The notes below the pieces were generated by a model. That model worked only from the letters and a program-made list of their open reading frames with translations. It made no database searches and was not told the DNA's origin. Made by a program: the position numbers and the translations under genes. Positions 5,287-10,428 of a stretch of 10,428 bases of DNA are shown in pieces. The stretch comes from Rickettsiales bacterium. GTDB taxonomy: Bacteria > Pseudomonadota > Alphaproteobacteria > Rs-D84. The stretch covers positions 1 to 10,428 of the forward strand of contig JAIRLP010000016.1 in NCBI GenBank assembly GCA_031259365.1, given 5' to 3'. The first letter of the stretch is position 1; each line of letters starts with the position of its first letter.

Positions 5287-7458
5287 ATGAAAAGATTTAT
5301 TGCAGCGCTTAGTAGTTTGCTAATTATGCCCGCCTTTGCTGAGGTTGCGCCGGTTTACTACTTCGAAGACGCGATCGAATATTCGGACGATTTTATCGAT
5401 GAAGATATCGTCCTGGATGAGGTTGAAGAAGTTATTACGCCGACGGCCGCTGTTGTTCCGGCAACTGCCAGCCCGCGTACAACGACCAGCCGCAGCGCCA
5501 GCCGTATTGTCCCTTCATCCGTTTCTGCTTCGAATACGGCAAATCGCGGCACAGCACGACGCGCAGTATCTTCTCGTACAACTGCGGGTTCTACAGCTTC
5601 TCGTGGTGCAGCCGCTGGTAACACAACAGCTTCGCGCACGACGGGCACAGCAACTCGTTCAGGCAATGTTTCTTCGCGCAGGGTAGCACAGGCGACACCT
5701 GCCAATACAGCTCGCGCCGCATCCACAGGATCATTGACCCAAACAGATACAGTAAGTTCACCATTGTACACGGGACGTGTTGGCGTTCGTCCAGCGGCAA
5801 CATCCAGCATCGGCACGCGCACGCCAAGCGCAGTGACACGTATCGCAACCACAGCCAGCGTTTCAAACACTGCAACTGTTGATTCAGCAGCAACTGTCGC
5901 ATCAATGGATGAATTGGCTCAAATGACTGATTACTGCAAAGCTCAGTACACACAATGTATGGACAGCTTCTGTAATGTATTGGATGACAATCAAGGCCGT
6001 TGCAGCTGTTCTGCTAATTTGAAAAATTATTCTAAAACAGAAGACGCCTTGAAAAAGGCAACCGAAGAATTACAAGACGTTGCGCAAAAGATTCAGTACA
6101 TTGGTTTGACCAAAGACGAAATTCAAACTTTGTTCTCGACAACAGAAGCTGAACTTGAAATGCAAACAACAACCGACAGCACTCGTCTGAAAAGTGACTT
6201 GGATCGCGTCAAGAACATGATCATTGATGTTAAGTCCGGTACAGCGACCGCAAGTGACACCAGCATGAGCTTGGACTTGTCAGGTTTGTTGGACTTCAGT
6301 TTTGGCAACAGTGGATTTGATCTAGCTTCTTTGTTCGGCACATCAACATCTACCAGCAATATCAGCAACCAACGTGGCGCCGAATTGTACAAAACAGCCG
6401 CTTCACGTTGTAAAACAGCTGTTTTAAATACTTGCCAACAGCAAGGCGTTGATATCGGCATCCTGACTAATGCTTATGATTTGGAAATTGATAAACAATG
6501 CTTGTTGTATGAACGCAGCTTGGACGACGCAAACACAAACATGACCGCTACTGTAAGAAATGCAAAATCAGTATTGCAAAAGGCACGTTTGTTGGTTGCA
6601 CAACAAAAGAACGCATATGACTTGCGTGGTTGTGTGAACGCATTGGATTCTTGTATGCAAGACGACTTTGTTTGCGGTTCAGATTATGAAAACTGTTTGG
6701 ATCCAACCGGCAAGTACGTTGTAAATGGTTCCATTATTGTGGGCAGCACACCTGGCGTATCCGGTGGTAATATCACAAGCTCAACAACCGCTGCAAGTGA
6801 TCTATATTCTTCATGGAATTATGGCAGCAGTCAGACCGCTTGGGGCAATGGGACGATCAGCGCATTTATAACTGCTGAAATAACAACAGGCACGGCGCAA
6901 CCGCCAGTTAATCCAACCAACATGGTTGAATACCTGCAGGGTAAAATTGGTTATACCACAAATGATGGCAAAAGTTTGGGTATGTGTATCTCTGTGCTGA
7001 ACAAGTGTCAAGACTATACATATATATCATCCGGCAAAACATATACAGGTGATAACAGTGTTGTTATAAATTATATGGAACGCACTTTGATTCAGATAAA
7101 AACACAACAAGACGAAGTTTTGGCCAGATACGCAGAAAGCTGCATGACCGATGTTGCATCTTGCTTGTCTTCAAACAACTATGGCACCAGCTCAGCAACA
7201 GCTACTCAGGCTTGCGCTGCACAGATTACAACATGCGAAAGTGTTATATATGGCACAACCAGCGTCAATAAGGATAAAATTATTGCTGCGGCAGGTGGTG
7301 GATATGTATGTCCTGCAAATTCGTTCTTGAATCCAACCAAGACAGCTGCAGCAGCGGGCGCACCAACCACAACAGCAGTAGTGGCCTCTACACCAACAGG
7401 TGCATTCTGCGAATGTATTAAAAAAGGCGCATTGGTTTCAGGTGCATGCCCAGAATAA
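5287..7458 (+). CDS. Large exported Ser/Thr/Ala/Arg-rich protein with C-x6-C pairs
   Basis: A 723-residue protein I cannot assign to a named family. It has a Sec signal peptide (MKRFIAALSSLLIMPAFA, cleavage after residue 18). A strongly acidic segment follows (EDAIEYSDDFIDEDIVLDEVEE, about residues 24-48), then a ~165-residue low-complexity tract rich in Ser, Thr, Ala and Arg (about 49-212). The folded part begins with DYCKAQYTQCMDSFCNV...RCSC (C217, C224, C229, C239, C241), then a helical, probably coiled-coil stretch (ALKKATEELQDVAQKIQ). Cys pairs with six residues between them recur (GCVNALDSC, MCISVLNKC, SCMTDVASC, ACAAQITTC) plus one x7 variant (RCKTAVLNTC). The C-terminus has a last small Cys cluster (C675, C708, C710, C721). 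Disulfide-bonded envelope or surface location is inferred. The gene has its own promoter and terminator. Confidence 0.85.
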   Translation: MKRFIAALSSLLIMPAFAEVAPVYYFEDAIEYSDDFIDEDIVLDEVEEVITPTAAVVPATASPRTTTSRSASRIVPSSVSASNTANRGTARRAVSSRTTAGSTASRGAAAGNTTASRTTGTATRSGNVSSRRVAQATPANTARAASTGSLTQTDTVSSPLYTGRVGVRPAATSSIGTRTPSAVTRIATTASVSNTATVDSAATVASMDELAQMTDYCKAQYTQCMDSFCNVLDDNQGRCSCSANLKNYSKTEDALKKATEELQDVAQKIQYIGLTKDEIQTLFSTTEAELEMQTTTDSTRLKSDLDRVKNMIIDVKSGTATASDTSMSLDLSGLLDFSFGNSGFDLASLFGTSTSTSNISNQRGAELYKTAASRCKTAVLNTCQQQGVDIGILTNAYDLEIDKQCLLYERSLDDANTNMTATVRNAKSVLQKARLLVAQQKNAYDLRGCVNALDSCMQDDFVCGSDYENCLDPTGKYVVNGSIIVGSTPGVSGGNITSSTTAASDLYSSWNYGSSQTAWGNGTISAFITAEITTGTAQPPVNPTNMVEYLQGKIGYTTNDGKSLGMCISVLNKCQDYTYISSGKTYTGDNSVVINYMERTLIQIKTQQDEVLARYAESCMTDVASCLSSNNYGTSSATATQACAAQITTCESVIYGTTSVNKDKIIAAAGGGYVCPANSFLNPTKTAAAAGAPTTTAVVASTPTGAFCECIKKGALVSGACPE

Positions 7459-7478
7459 AGATTATCTAATAAAAAAAG

Positions 7479-7503
7479 AACCGCCCGATTGGGCGGTTTT
7501 TTT
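7479..7503 (+). terminator. Intrinsic terminator of the Cys-rich protein gene
   Basis: AACCGCCC (7479-7486) pairs perfectly with GGGCGGTT (7491-7498) around GATT, and the T-run reaches 7503. It is 20 nt past the stop codon. Confidence 0.95.
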
Positions 7504-7564
7504 ATTTCTTCCGCCTATAATTCCAGCATAGGTAGGAATAGGAACGTGACGTTTATTATATGCT

Positions 7565-7644
7565 CAAGTGACAGGAATGTATCTTTTCTTACACCGTCAC
7601 CCTGACGCCCACCCACGAAAAACAGTTGTCATTCCTGTCACTTG
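7565..7644. repeat. Perfect 15-bp inverted repeat, 50-nt spacer
   Basis: CAAGTGACAGGAATG (7565-7579) and CATTCCTGTCACTTG (7630-7644) are exact reverse complements. The spacer contains CCGTCACCCTGACGCCC (7594-7610), reminiscent of the GTCACCCCGGCG core at 10328. No coding sequence lies inside. A MITE-like or REP-type element is likely. Confidence 0.8.
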
Positions 7645-7658
7645 CGCCTTATTATAAA

Positions 7659-7682
7659 AAATCGCACCACTTGGTGCGATTT
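7659..7682. terminator. Perfect hairpin, possible two-way terminator
   Basis: AAATCGCACC and GGTGCGATTT pair perfectly around ACTT. The right side continues as TTTCTTTTAT and the left side is A-rich, so it can act as a weak terminator on either strand. No gene reads into it from the left, since a strong terminator precedes it at 7479. It could end minus-strand transcripts that read past mraZ. Confidence 0.6.
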
Positions 7683-7730
7683 CTTTTATCTTCTATCTCA
7701 TACCTAAAATAAAACAATACCCTCTGTCCT

Positions 7731-7934
7731 ACAATTTAGTGCTTTAAACACAAGGTTCTTTTGCATCGTCACACCGGCATAAAGAGCTAAATTGTCAGAC
7801 ATAGTGAAACAATAACTGGATTGCATAGCGAGGCGAACAATGACAAGGTTGGCAAAGCGTGGCAATCCAGTACTGGTATCATCTTTCAATTTCACCAAAC
7901 CCTTGTCATGCGCTGCAACGCGAAGCAATGACAA
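7731..7934. repeat. Cluster of nested palindromic repeats
   Basis: Three inverted repeats lie in a row. ACAATTTAGTGCTTTA (7731-7746) pairs with 7780-7795 at 14 of 16 positions. ACTGGATTGC (7815-7824) pairs with GCAATCCAGT (7862-7871) exactly. TTGTCAT (7903-7909) pairs with ATGACAA (7928-7934). Read on the minus strand, the middle one (CTGGATTGCCACGCTTTGCC) resembles intergenic palindromic repeats common in Rickettsiales and other alphaproteobacteria. A 76-codon open frame on the minus strand is made of these repeats and is not taken as a gene. The rest of 7504-8012 shows no other convincing feature. Confidence 0.7.
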
Positions 7935-8012
7935 AAAAATATTTTATTTCCAGTTGAGCGATTTAAAACAAAAAAAGAATTGAAACACAGCCCTTCTTTA
8001 CTAATTCCTCTC

Positions 8013-8462
8013 CTAGCCCGCAATCTTCAAATTTGGACGAGCAACTCGCAGATTATCCATGGACTTTTTCTGCGCATCCGCAAATGCGGTCGGATTCCAG
8101 ATTTGAAAACTGTTACCACGACCAACGAACACAGCAGTATCAAAGATACCGGCATGTTTCAATAAATCTTCTGGGATAACAACGCGTCCAGTCACATCAA
8201 ATTGTAATGGTCTGGCATCCGCAAACAACATCGCAGACAAATCATCCAATTCACTGTCAAATACGCCCATTTGATCAGTGGCAGATGCCAACTTTTCCAT
8301 GCGCTGCATTGATAATCCTTCGATGCAATTATTTGTGAAAGAGCGGTACAAAACAACACCTGCGAAATTGTCGCTGGCGACCGCCGAACGGAAAGAAGCC
8401 GGGACAGAAATGCGCCCCTTTGTATCCAAGCGATTTTCATAAGAAGAAAGAAACAATGACAT
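8013..8462 (-). CDS. mraZ: Transcriptional regulator MraZ
   Basis: A 149-residue DNA-binding protein, the usual size for MraZ, which forms ring-shaped oligomers and represses the cell-division/cell-wall (dcw) cluster, normally including its own operon. It has two SpoVT-AbrB domains, each with the family motif: LDTKGRISVPASFR near residues 13-26 and FDVTGRVVIPEDLL in the second half. The start MSLFLSSYENRLD at 8462 is the family's normal N-terminus and has AGGG upstream; an in-frame ATG at 8528 falls in the promoter region and is rejected. Unusually, rsmH (mraW) does not follow. The next ~500 bp is repeat-rich and lacks a gene, although a good ribosome site (AGGAGAGG on the minus strand, 8007-8014) overlaps the mraZ stop. 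Upstream are a consensus promoter, a palindrome and phased repeats suited to autoregulation. Confidence 0.93.
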   Translation of the reverse strand: MSLFLSSYENRLDTKGRISVPASFRSAVASDNFAGVVLYRSFTNNCIEGLSMQRMEKLASATDQMGVFDSELDDLSAMLFADARPLQFDVTGRVVIPEDLLKHAGIFDTAVFVGRGNSFQIWNPTAFADAQKKSMDNLRVARPNLKIAG

Positions 8463-8518
8463 TCTTTTTTCCCTATTTTGTTTTACCGAGACAACCCGAC
8501 TTTTCCAGTTCAAAAGAA

Positions 8519-8547
8519 AATTTAGCACGCCATTTTATGATTGTCAA
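8519..8547 (-). promoter_or_regulatory. mraZ promoter
   Basis: On the minus strand a perfect TTGACA (8542-8547), 17 bp, then TAAATT (8519-8524) preceded by TGC (extended -10). The leader to the mraZ ATG is about 50 nt. Confidence 0.8.
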
Positions 8548-8581
8548 TGACAATCTATAATCATTTTATGGTATTTTATGG
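8531..8581. promoter_or_regulatory. Candidate operator: palindrome plus three phased repeats
   Basis: GATTGTCA-A-TGACAATC (8539-8555) is a perfect 8-bp-arm palindrome covering the mraZ -35. Three 10-bp direct repeats (C/T)ATTTTATG(A/G) lie at 8531-8540, 8562-8571 and 8572-8581, spaced 31 and 10 bp, so all face the same side of the helix. MraZ is known to bind short tandem repeats at its own promoter in other bacteria. Assigning these to MraZ is inference; the boxes differ from the E. coli TGGG-type sites. Confidence 0.5.
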
Positions 8582-8638
8582 TTTAACAAGTAATTAATAG
8601 GAATTTTATAATAAAATACAAATAAAATTATTTTCCGC

Positions 8639-8668
8639 TTGACCCGCGATTCGTTTTTGTTCTATGAT
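8639..8668 (+). promoter_or_regulatory. Promoter of the 111-residue gene
   Basis: TTGACC (8639-8644), 18 bp, TATGAT (8663-8668). It diverges from the mraZ promoter; the two -35 boxes are about 90 bp apart. Transcription would start near 8675, leaving a leader of roughly 158 nt before the ATG at 8833. Confidence 0.65.
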
Positions 8669-8672
8669 TCGT

Positions 8673-8832
8673 GTATAGACAAGGAAGATAAATCAAAAAA
8701 CCGCAGAAAACCGCCAAAAAAGCGAATTTCTGCGAAAAACAAAAAGAACTTTAGAAATTTAACTGGTGATTTTGTAAACACAAATATCTATACGTTAAAT
8801 TTTTAAGTTAAACCAAAAAGGGGGAAAGGGGA
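8673..8832 (+). promoter_or_regulatory. Long structured 5' leader of the 111-residue gene
   Basis: Three pairings are visible. CGCAGAAA/TTTCTGCG is at 8702-8709 with 8727-8734. AAATTTAAC/GTTAAATTT, at 8755-8763 with 8794-8802, encloses TTTGT/ACAAA (8771-8775, 8780-8784). GTATAGA (8673-8679) with TCTATAC (8787-8793) would close the whole leader but competes for space with the second stem. The ribosome site is unusually purine-rich (AAAAAGGGGGAAAGGGGA). I recognise no known riboswitch class here; cis-regulation is inferred. Confidence 0.45.
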
Positions 8833-9168
8833 ATGTCAAAAAACATAAAAGAAATCATGGTTGCACTTAACAAAGTTCTGACCGCAACAGTTTGGGTGAA
8901 TGAAGACCGTCAAATCGTCTCTTTGGCAGATGAATTGCACATTGGTCAGAATAACGCCCCACGTTCAATTGAAGATTTGCCACGCGCTTCCTTGATCGGC
9001 GCATATGTATCATTGCAAATCCGCACAGACAATTTCGACGTTGCTGCCGAAAGCCTGGAAACCAAGACTTTGGCACTGCGTGTAAAGGAAATGGTTTTCA
9101 GCGAAGCCAAGAAAGTTATGGTGTCAAGCGACGTTACCGCGGTCGAAAAGATTGCACGTGCAGCCTAA
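8833..9168 (+). CDS. Unrecognised 111-residue protein
   Basis: I do not recognise this protein. It is soluble, with no signal peptide or membrane segment, and of mixed charge. The N-terminal half (KEIMVALNKVLTATVWVNEDRQIVSLADELHIG) looks like a helix followed by beta strands, and the C-terminal half (VKEMVFSEAKKVMVSSDVTAVEKIARAA) looks helical. Codon use matches its neighbours, the ORF runs from a strong double G-rich ribosome site (AGGGGG 8 nt before the ATG), and it has a plausible promoter, so I believe it is real. It is divergent from mraZ and sits between a structured leader and a highly structured 3' region, which suggests strong post-transcriptional control or co-transcription with a small RNA. 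A role in RNA binding is possible but nothing in the sequence shows it. Confidence 0.75.
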   Translation: MSKNIKEIMVALNKVLTATVWVNEDRQIVSLADELHIGQNNAPRSIEDLPRASLIGAYVSLQIRTDNFDVAAESLETKTLALRVKEMVFSEAKKVMVSSDVTAVEKIARAA

Positions 9169-9394
9169 GGCATAAAAGGCAACGGGGTCCGTAGATATCT
9201 ACCCCCTGGGCCCATTGCCGATACGAATTCGCTTGCGATAAAACAAGTGGAAAAAAATTGTATAAGTCGCGGAACCTTATGACGCGTTCCAGAAACTTTG
9301 CCTAATAACGGCAAAATTTCGGAACTTATATATTCAGTTTCCAGAAATGGAAGGAAGGGAGAGCCACCGGCGGAGTAATCCACCGGTGGTTTTA
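9169..9394 (+). ncRNA. Candidate structured RNA or structured 3' UTR
   Basis: Four hairpins follow the stop codon. First, 9178-9219: GGCAA/TTGCC, then GGGTCC/GGGCCC, with the palindrome GTAGATATCTAC inside. Second, 9286-9325: GTTCC-GAAA-TTTGCC pairs with GGCAAA-TTTC-GGAAC, 15 bp with one bulge and one mismatch. Third, 9339-9352: TTCCA/TGGAA with a GAAA tetraloop. Fourth, 9364-9389: CCACCGG-GGA pairs with TCC-CCGGTGG, with a GTAA tetraloop. GNRA loops and long helices are signs of a folded RNA. I checked by eye for RNase P, tmRNA, SRP, 6S and common riboswitch signatures and saw none. It may be processed from the upstream transcript. Confidence 0.5.
9363..9394 (+). terminator. Likely terminator closing the structured region
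   Basis: CCACCGG-C-GGA/TCC-A-CCGGTGG gives ten base pairs and one C-A mismatch, with a GTAA tetraloop, followed by TTTTATTTAT. The T-run is interrupted by one A, so efficiency is uncertain. Confidence 0.7.
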
Positions 9395-9400
9395 TTTATA

Positions 9401-9430
9401 TTGCAATTGGGTAAAAATATCAGGTACAAT
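9401..9430 (+). promoter_or_regulatory. Promoter of the 259-residue gene
   Basis: TTGCAA (9401-9406), 18 bp, TACAAT (9425-9430). Transcription would begin near 9437, about 40 nt before the ATG at 9478. Confidence 0.55.
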
Positions 9431-9477
9431 GCGTATCACAGGGGAACCAGAAAGAATGACAACACAGGAAACTGACC

Positions 9478-10257
9478 ATGACACAGAATTCTAAGATCAA
9501 TCAAGAAGATCGTATCCAAAAACTGCTGGCGGTGCACAAGAAACTGGAAAACCTGGTCAGCGTAATAAAAACCGACAAAGGTGGCCGATTGTTTATCAAC
9601 GATGCTGAATATCGAGCATTGGGGCGTTACCGCAAATATGCAAATATACTTAGCGATGGTTCTGTTTTAAAACTAACCAGCGACACAATTAATAAAATAC
9701 TTTTGGATATATATCCGGTATATCTGTGCTTGTCACAATTTTTGAACAATGGCACGAATACACCCGGTGTTTTAAACAGCATCAACGGCGCTGGCGGATA
9801 TTATCAAACCCGCGGTGTTAATATCTTTAAACAAACCATTCCAGGCAAATACGAATATGTCTTTGATGTCCCGGTTGCGGATTACGCGCACACACCACGC
9901 GTTCACATATTTGGCGAAGACATCCTTGCCCTGTACCACGCATATCGTGATATTGTATGCAAGGCTGAAATCTTTTCTGAAGTATCTGTTGGTAAATTCG
10001 AAAAAACAGAAGAGTATTCATGTCTTTTTGCAGACGACAGGCCATTTGGTACACTATGGTCATATACCAGTGTGCCCAACACACAAAACGTCATTGCCAA
10101 AACGGACAAAGGTTACGAAACATATAAACATGAACTCCAAGGCACGGACATCGCACCAGACCTGTGGGACGATACGCCACATGCGTCCGCTGTTCAGAAA
10201 TTAAAAATAGAATCTGAGCAATATTTGGTTACAAAATATCTAAAACGTGGCAAATAA
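9478..10257 (+). CDS. Unrecognised 259-residue cytosolic protein
   Basis: I do not recognise the family. The protein is hydrophilic, without a signal peptide or membrane helix. The first ~45 residues (EDRIQKLLAVHKKLENLVSVIKTDKGG) are helical and possibly coiled-coil. The middle contains a Gly/Tyr/Asn-rich turn (SINGAGGYYQTRGVNIF) and beta-like segments (YEYVFDVPVADY, RVHIFGEDILALYHAYRDIV). The C-terminal third has DRPFGTLWSY and ends basic (YLVTKYLKRGK). The start at 9478 has AGGAAA (9465-9470) at a proper distance. A 12-codon frame (ATG 9456 to TAA 9494) overlaps the start in another frame and could be a leader peptide or chance. It has its own likely promoter and no T-run terminator after the stop. 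Codon use matches neighbouring genes, so recent transfer is not suggested. Confidence 0.8.
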   Translation: MTQNSKINQEDRIQKLLAVHKKLENLVSVIKTDKGGRLFINDAEYRALGRYRKYANILSDGSVLKLTSDTINKILLDIYPVYLCLSQFLNNGTNTPGVLNSINGAGGYYQTRGVNIFKQTIPGKYEYVFDVPVADYAHTPRVHIFGEDILALYHAYRDIVCKAEIFSEVSVGKFEKTEEYSCLFADDRPFGTLWSYTSVPNTQNVIAKTDKGYETYKHELQGTDIAPDLWDDTPHASAVQKLKIESEQYLVTKYLKRGK

Positions 10258-10274
10258 AAATATAAAAAACAACG

Positions 10275-10298
10275 TTTGATAATGCACAATCTATCAAA
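10275..10298. repeat. Short inverted repeat after the 259-residue gene
   Basis: TTTGATA (10275-10281) and TATCAAA (10292-10298) form a 7-bp stem with a 10-nt loop. Downstream is A-rich, so it is not a plus-strand terminator. On the minus strand the hairpin is followed by CGTTGTTTTTT, so it might stop transcription entering from the right. Confidence 0.4.
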
Positions 10299-10318
10299 AA
10301 ATAAAAACTCAATTGCCA

Positions 10319-10364
10319 GGAATGACTGTCACCCCGGCGTAGGCTGGGGTCCGGAACTAGGTTC
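10319..10364. repeat. REP-like palindromic element
   Basis: ACCCCGGC (10331-10338) pairs with GCTGGGGT (10343-10350) around GTAG, with one G-U pair. It is followed by GAAC-TAG-GTTC (10354-10364). It is much richer in GC than its surroundings. The core GTCACCCCGGCGTAGGCTGG is a sequence type repeated between genes in many alphaproteobacteria. A degenerate relative (CGTCACACCGGCATAAAG) lies at 7767-7784. Confidence 0.7.
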
Positions 10365-10396
10365 TTGTCAATTTAATAGTACTGGGCGCCGGTTCT

Positions 10397-10428
10397 TGTT
10401 TTGACACTTATATTAAAATGTCAAAACA
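10397..10428. repeat. Perfect 10-bp inverted repeat at the window edge
   Basis: TGTTTTGACA (10397-10406) and TGTCAAAACA (10419-10428) are exact complements with a 12-nt A/T-rich spacer. The repeat may extend beyond the window. GGTTCTTGT also occurs twice nearby (10360-10368, 10392-10399 partly shared as GTTCTTGT). The left arm contains TTGACA, so an operator or promoter of a gene to the right is possible. Confidence 0.6.

Noticed and set aside
5358..5870. A 170-codon open frame on the minus strand opposite the large exported protein
   Set aside because: It mirrors the low-complexity Ser/Thr/Ala/Arg tract and has no start signals; the plus-strand gene has a signal peptide, promoter and terminator.
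7704..7934. A 76-codon open frame on the minus strand
   Set aside because: It is built from the three inverted repeats of the region, lacks a ribosome site, and resembles no known protein; it is most likely a read-through of repeat DNA.
9169..9394. Known RNA classes: RNase P, tmRNA, SRP RNA, 6S RNA, cobalamin riboswitch
   Set aside because: None of their conserved sequence blocks is visible, and the length and hairpin series do not match; the GGAAGGAAG near 9349 recalls the SRP loop but lacks the surrounding helix.

Overview
The window looks like chromosomal DNA of a low-GC Gram-negative bacterium, most likely a host-associated alphaproteobacterium of the uncultured gut 'Azospirillum/Rhodospirillales CAG' type. 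This is inferred from three things: signal peptides with an outer-membrane beta-barrel gene ending in Phe, a MraZ protein, and intergenic palindromes that resemble the GTCACCCCGGCG...GGGGTCC and CTGGATTGCCACGC repeats of alphaproteobacteria and Rickettsiales. Nothing here fixes the species. I see no phage, transposase, CRISPR, tRNA or rRNA gene.

Region 1 (1-1406): a small Cys/His-rich membrane protein (MerC/MerT-like) converges on a frameshifted outer-membrane beta-barrel gene, with a two-way terminator between them. The barrel gene has a good promoter flanked by two copies of an 18-bp repeat. A second terminator at 1273-1301 has no gene in front of it.

Region 2 (1407-2822): a cytosolic GyrI-like 'hydrolase' family gene whose conserved CPSC tail is lost through an exact 23-bp tandem duplication. 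It is followed by a terminator, a 55-residue basic protein (DUF6496-like) and an HdeD/DUF308 membrane protein.

Region 3 (2823-5158): a consensus-like promoter drives a tight three-gene cluster: nitroreductase-fold protein, UDP-glucose 4-epimerase (galE), and a YcgN/UPF0260 CxxCxxCC protein.

Region 4 (5159-7503): one transcription unit, with its own extended -10 promoter and terminator, encodes a 723-residue exported protein. It has an acidic N-terminus, a long Ser/Thr/Ala/Arg-rich tract and repeated C-x6-C pairs.

Region 5 (7504-8012): about 500 bp with no convincing gene, packed with at least five inverted repeats.

Region 6 (8013-10428): mraZ stands alone with no rsmH behind it. Divergent from it is an unrecognised 111-residue gene, which lies between a structured 5' leader and a strongly structured 3' RNA with GNRA-loop hairpins and mutually exclusive pairings. 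An unrecognised 259-residue gene follows, then a REP-like palindrome and a perfect 10-bp inverted repeat at the window edge.

The most promising unexplained structure is 8463-9395. It combines the mraZ control region, with phased repeats and a palindrome over the -35, and the small gene bracketed by RNA structure. No complete new defence or mobile system is evident.
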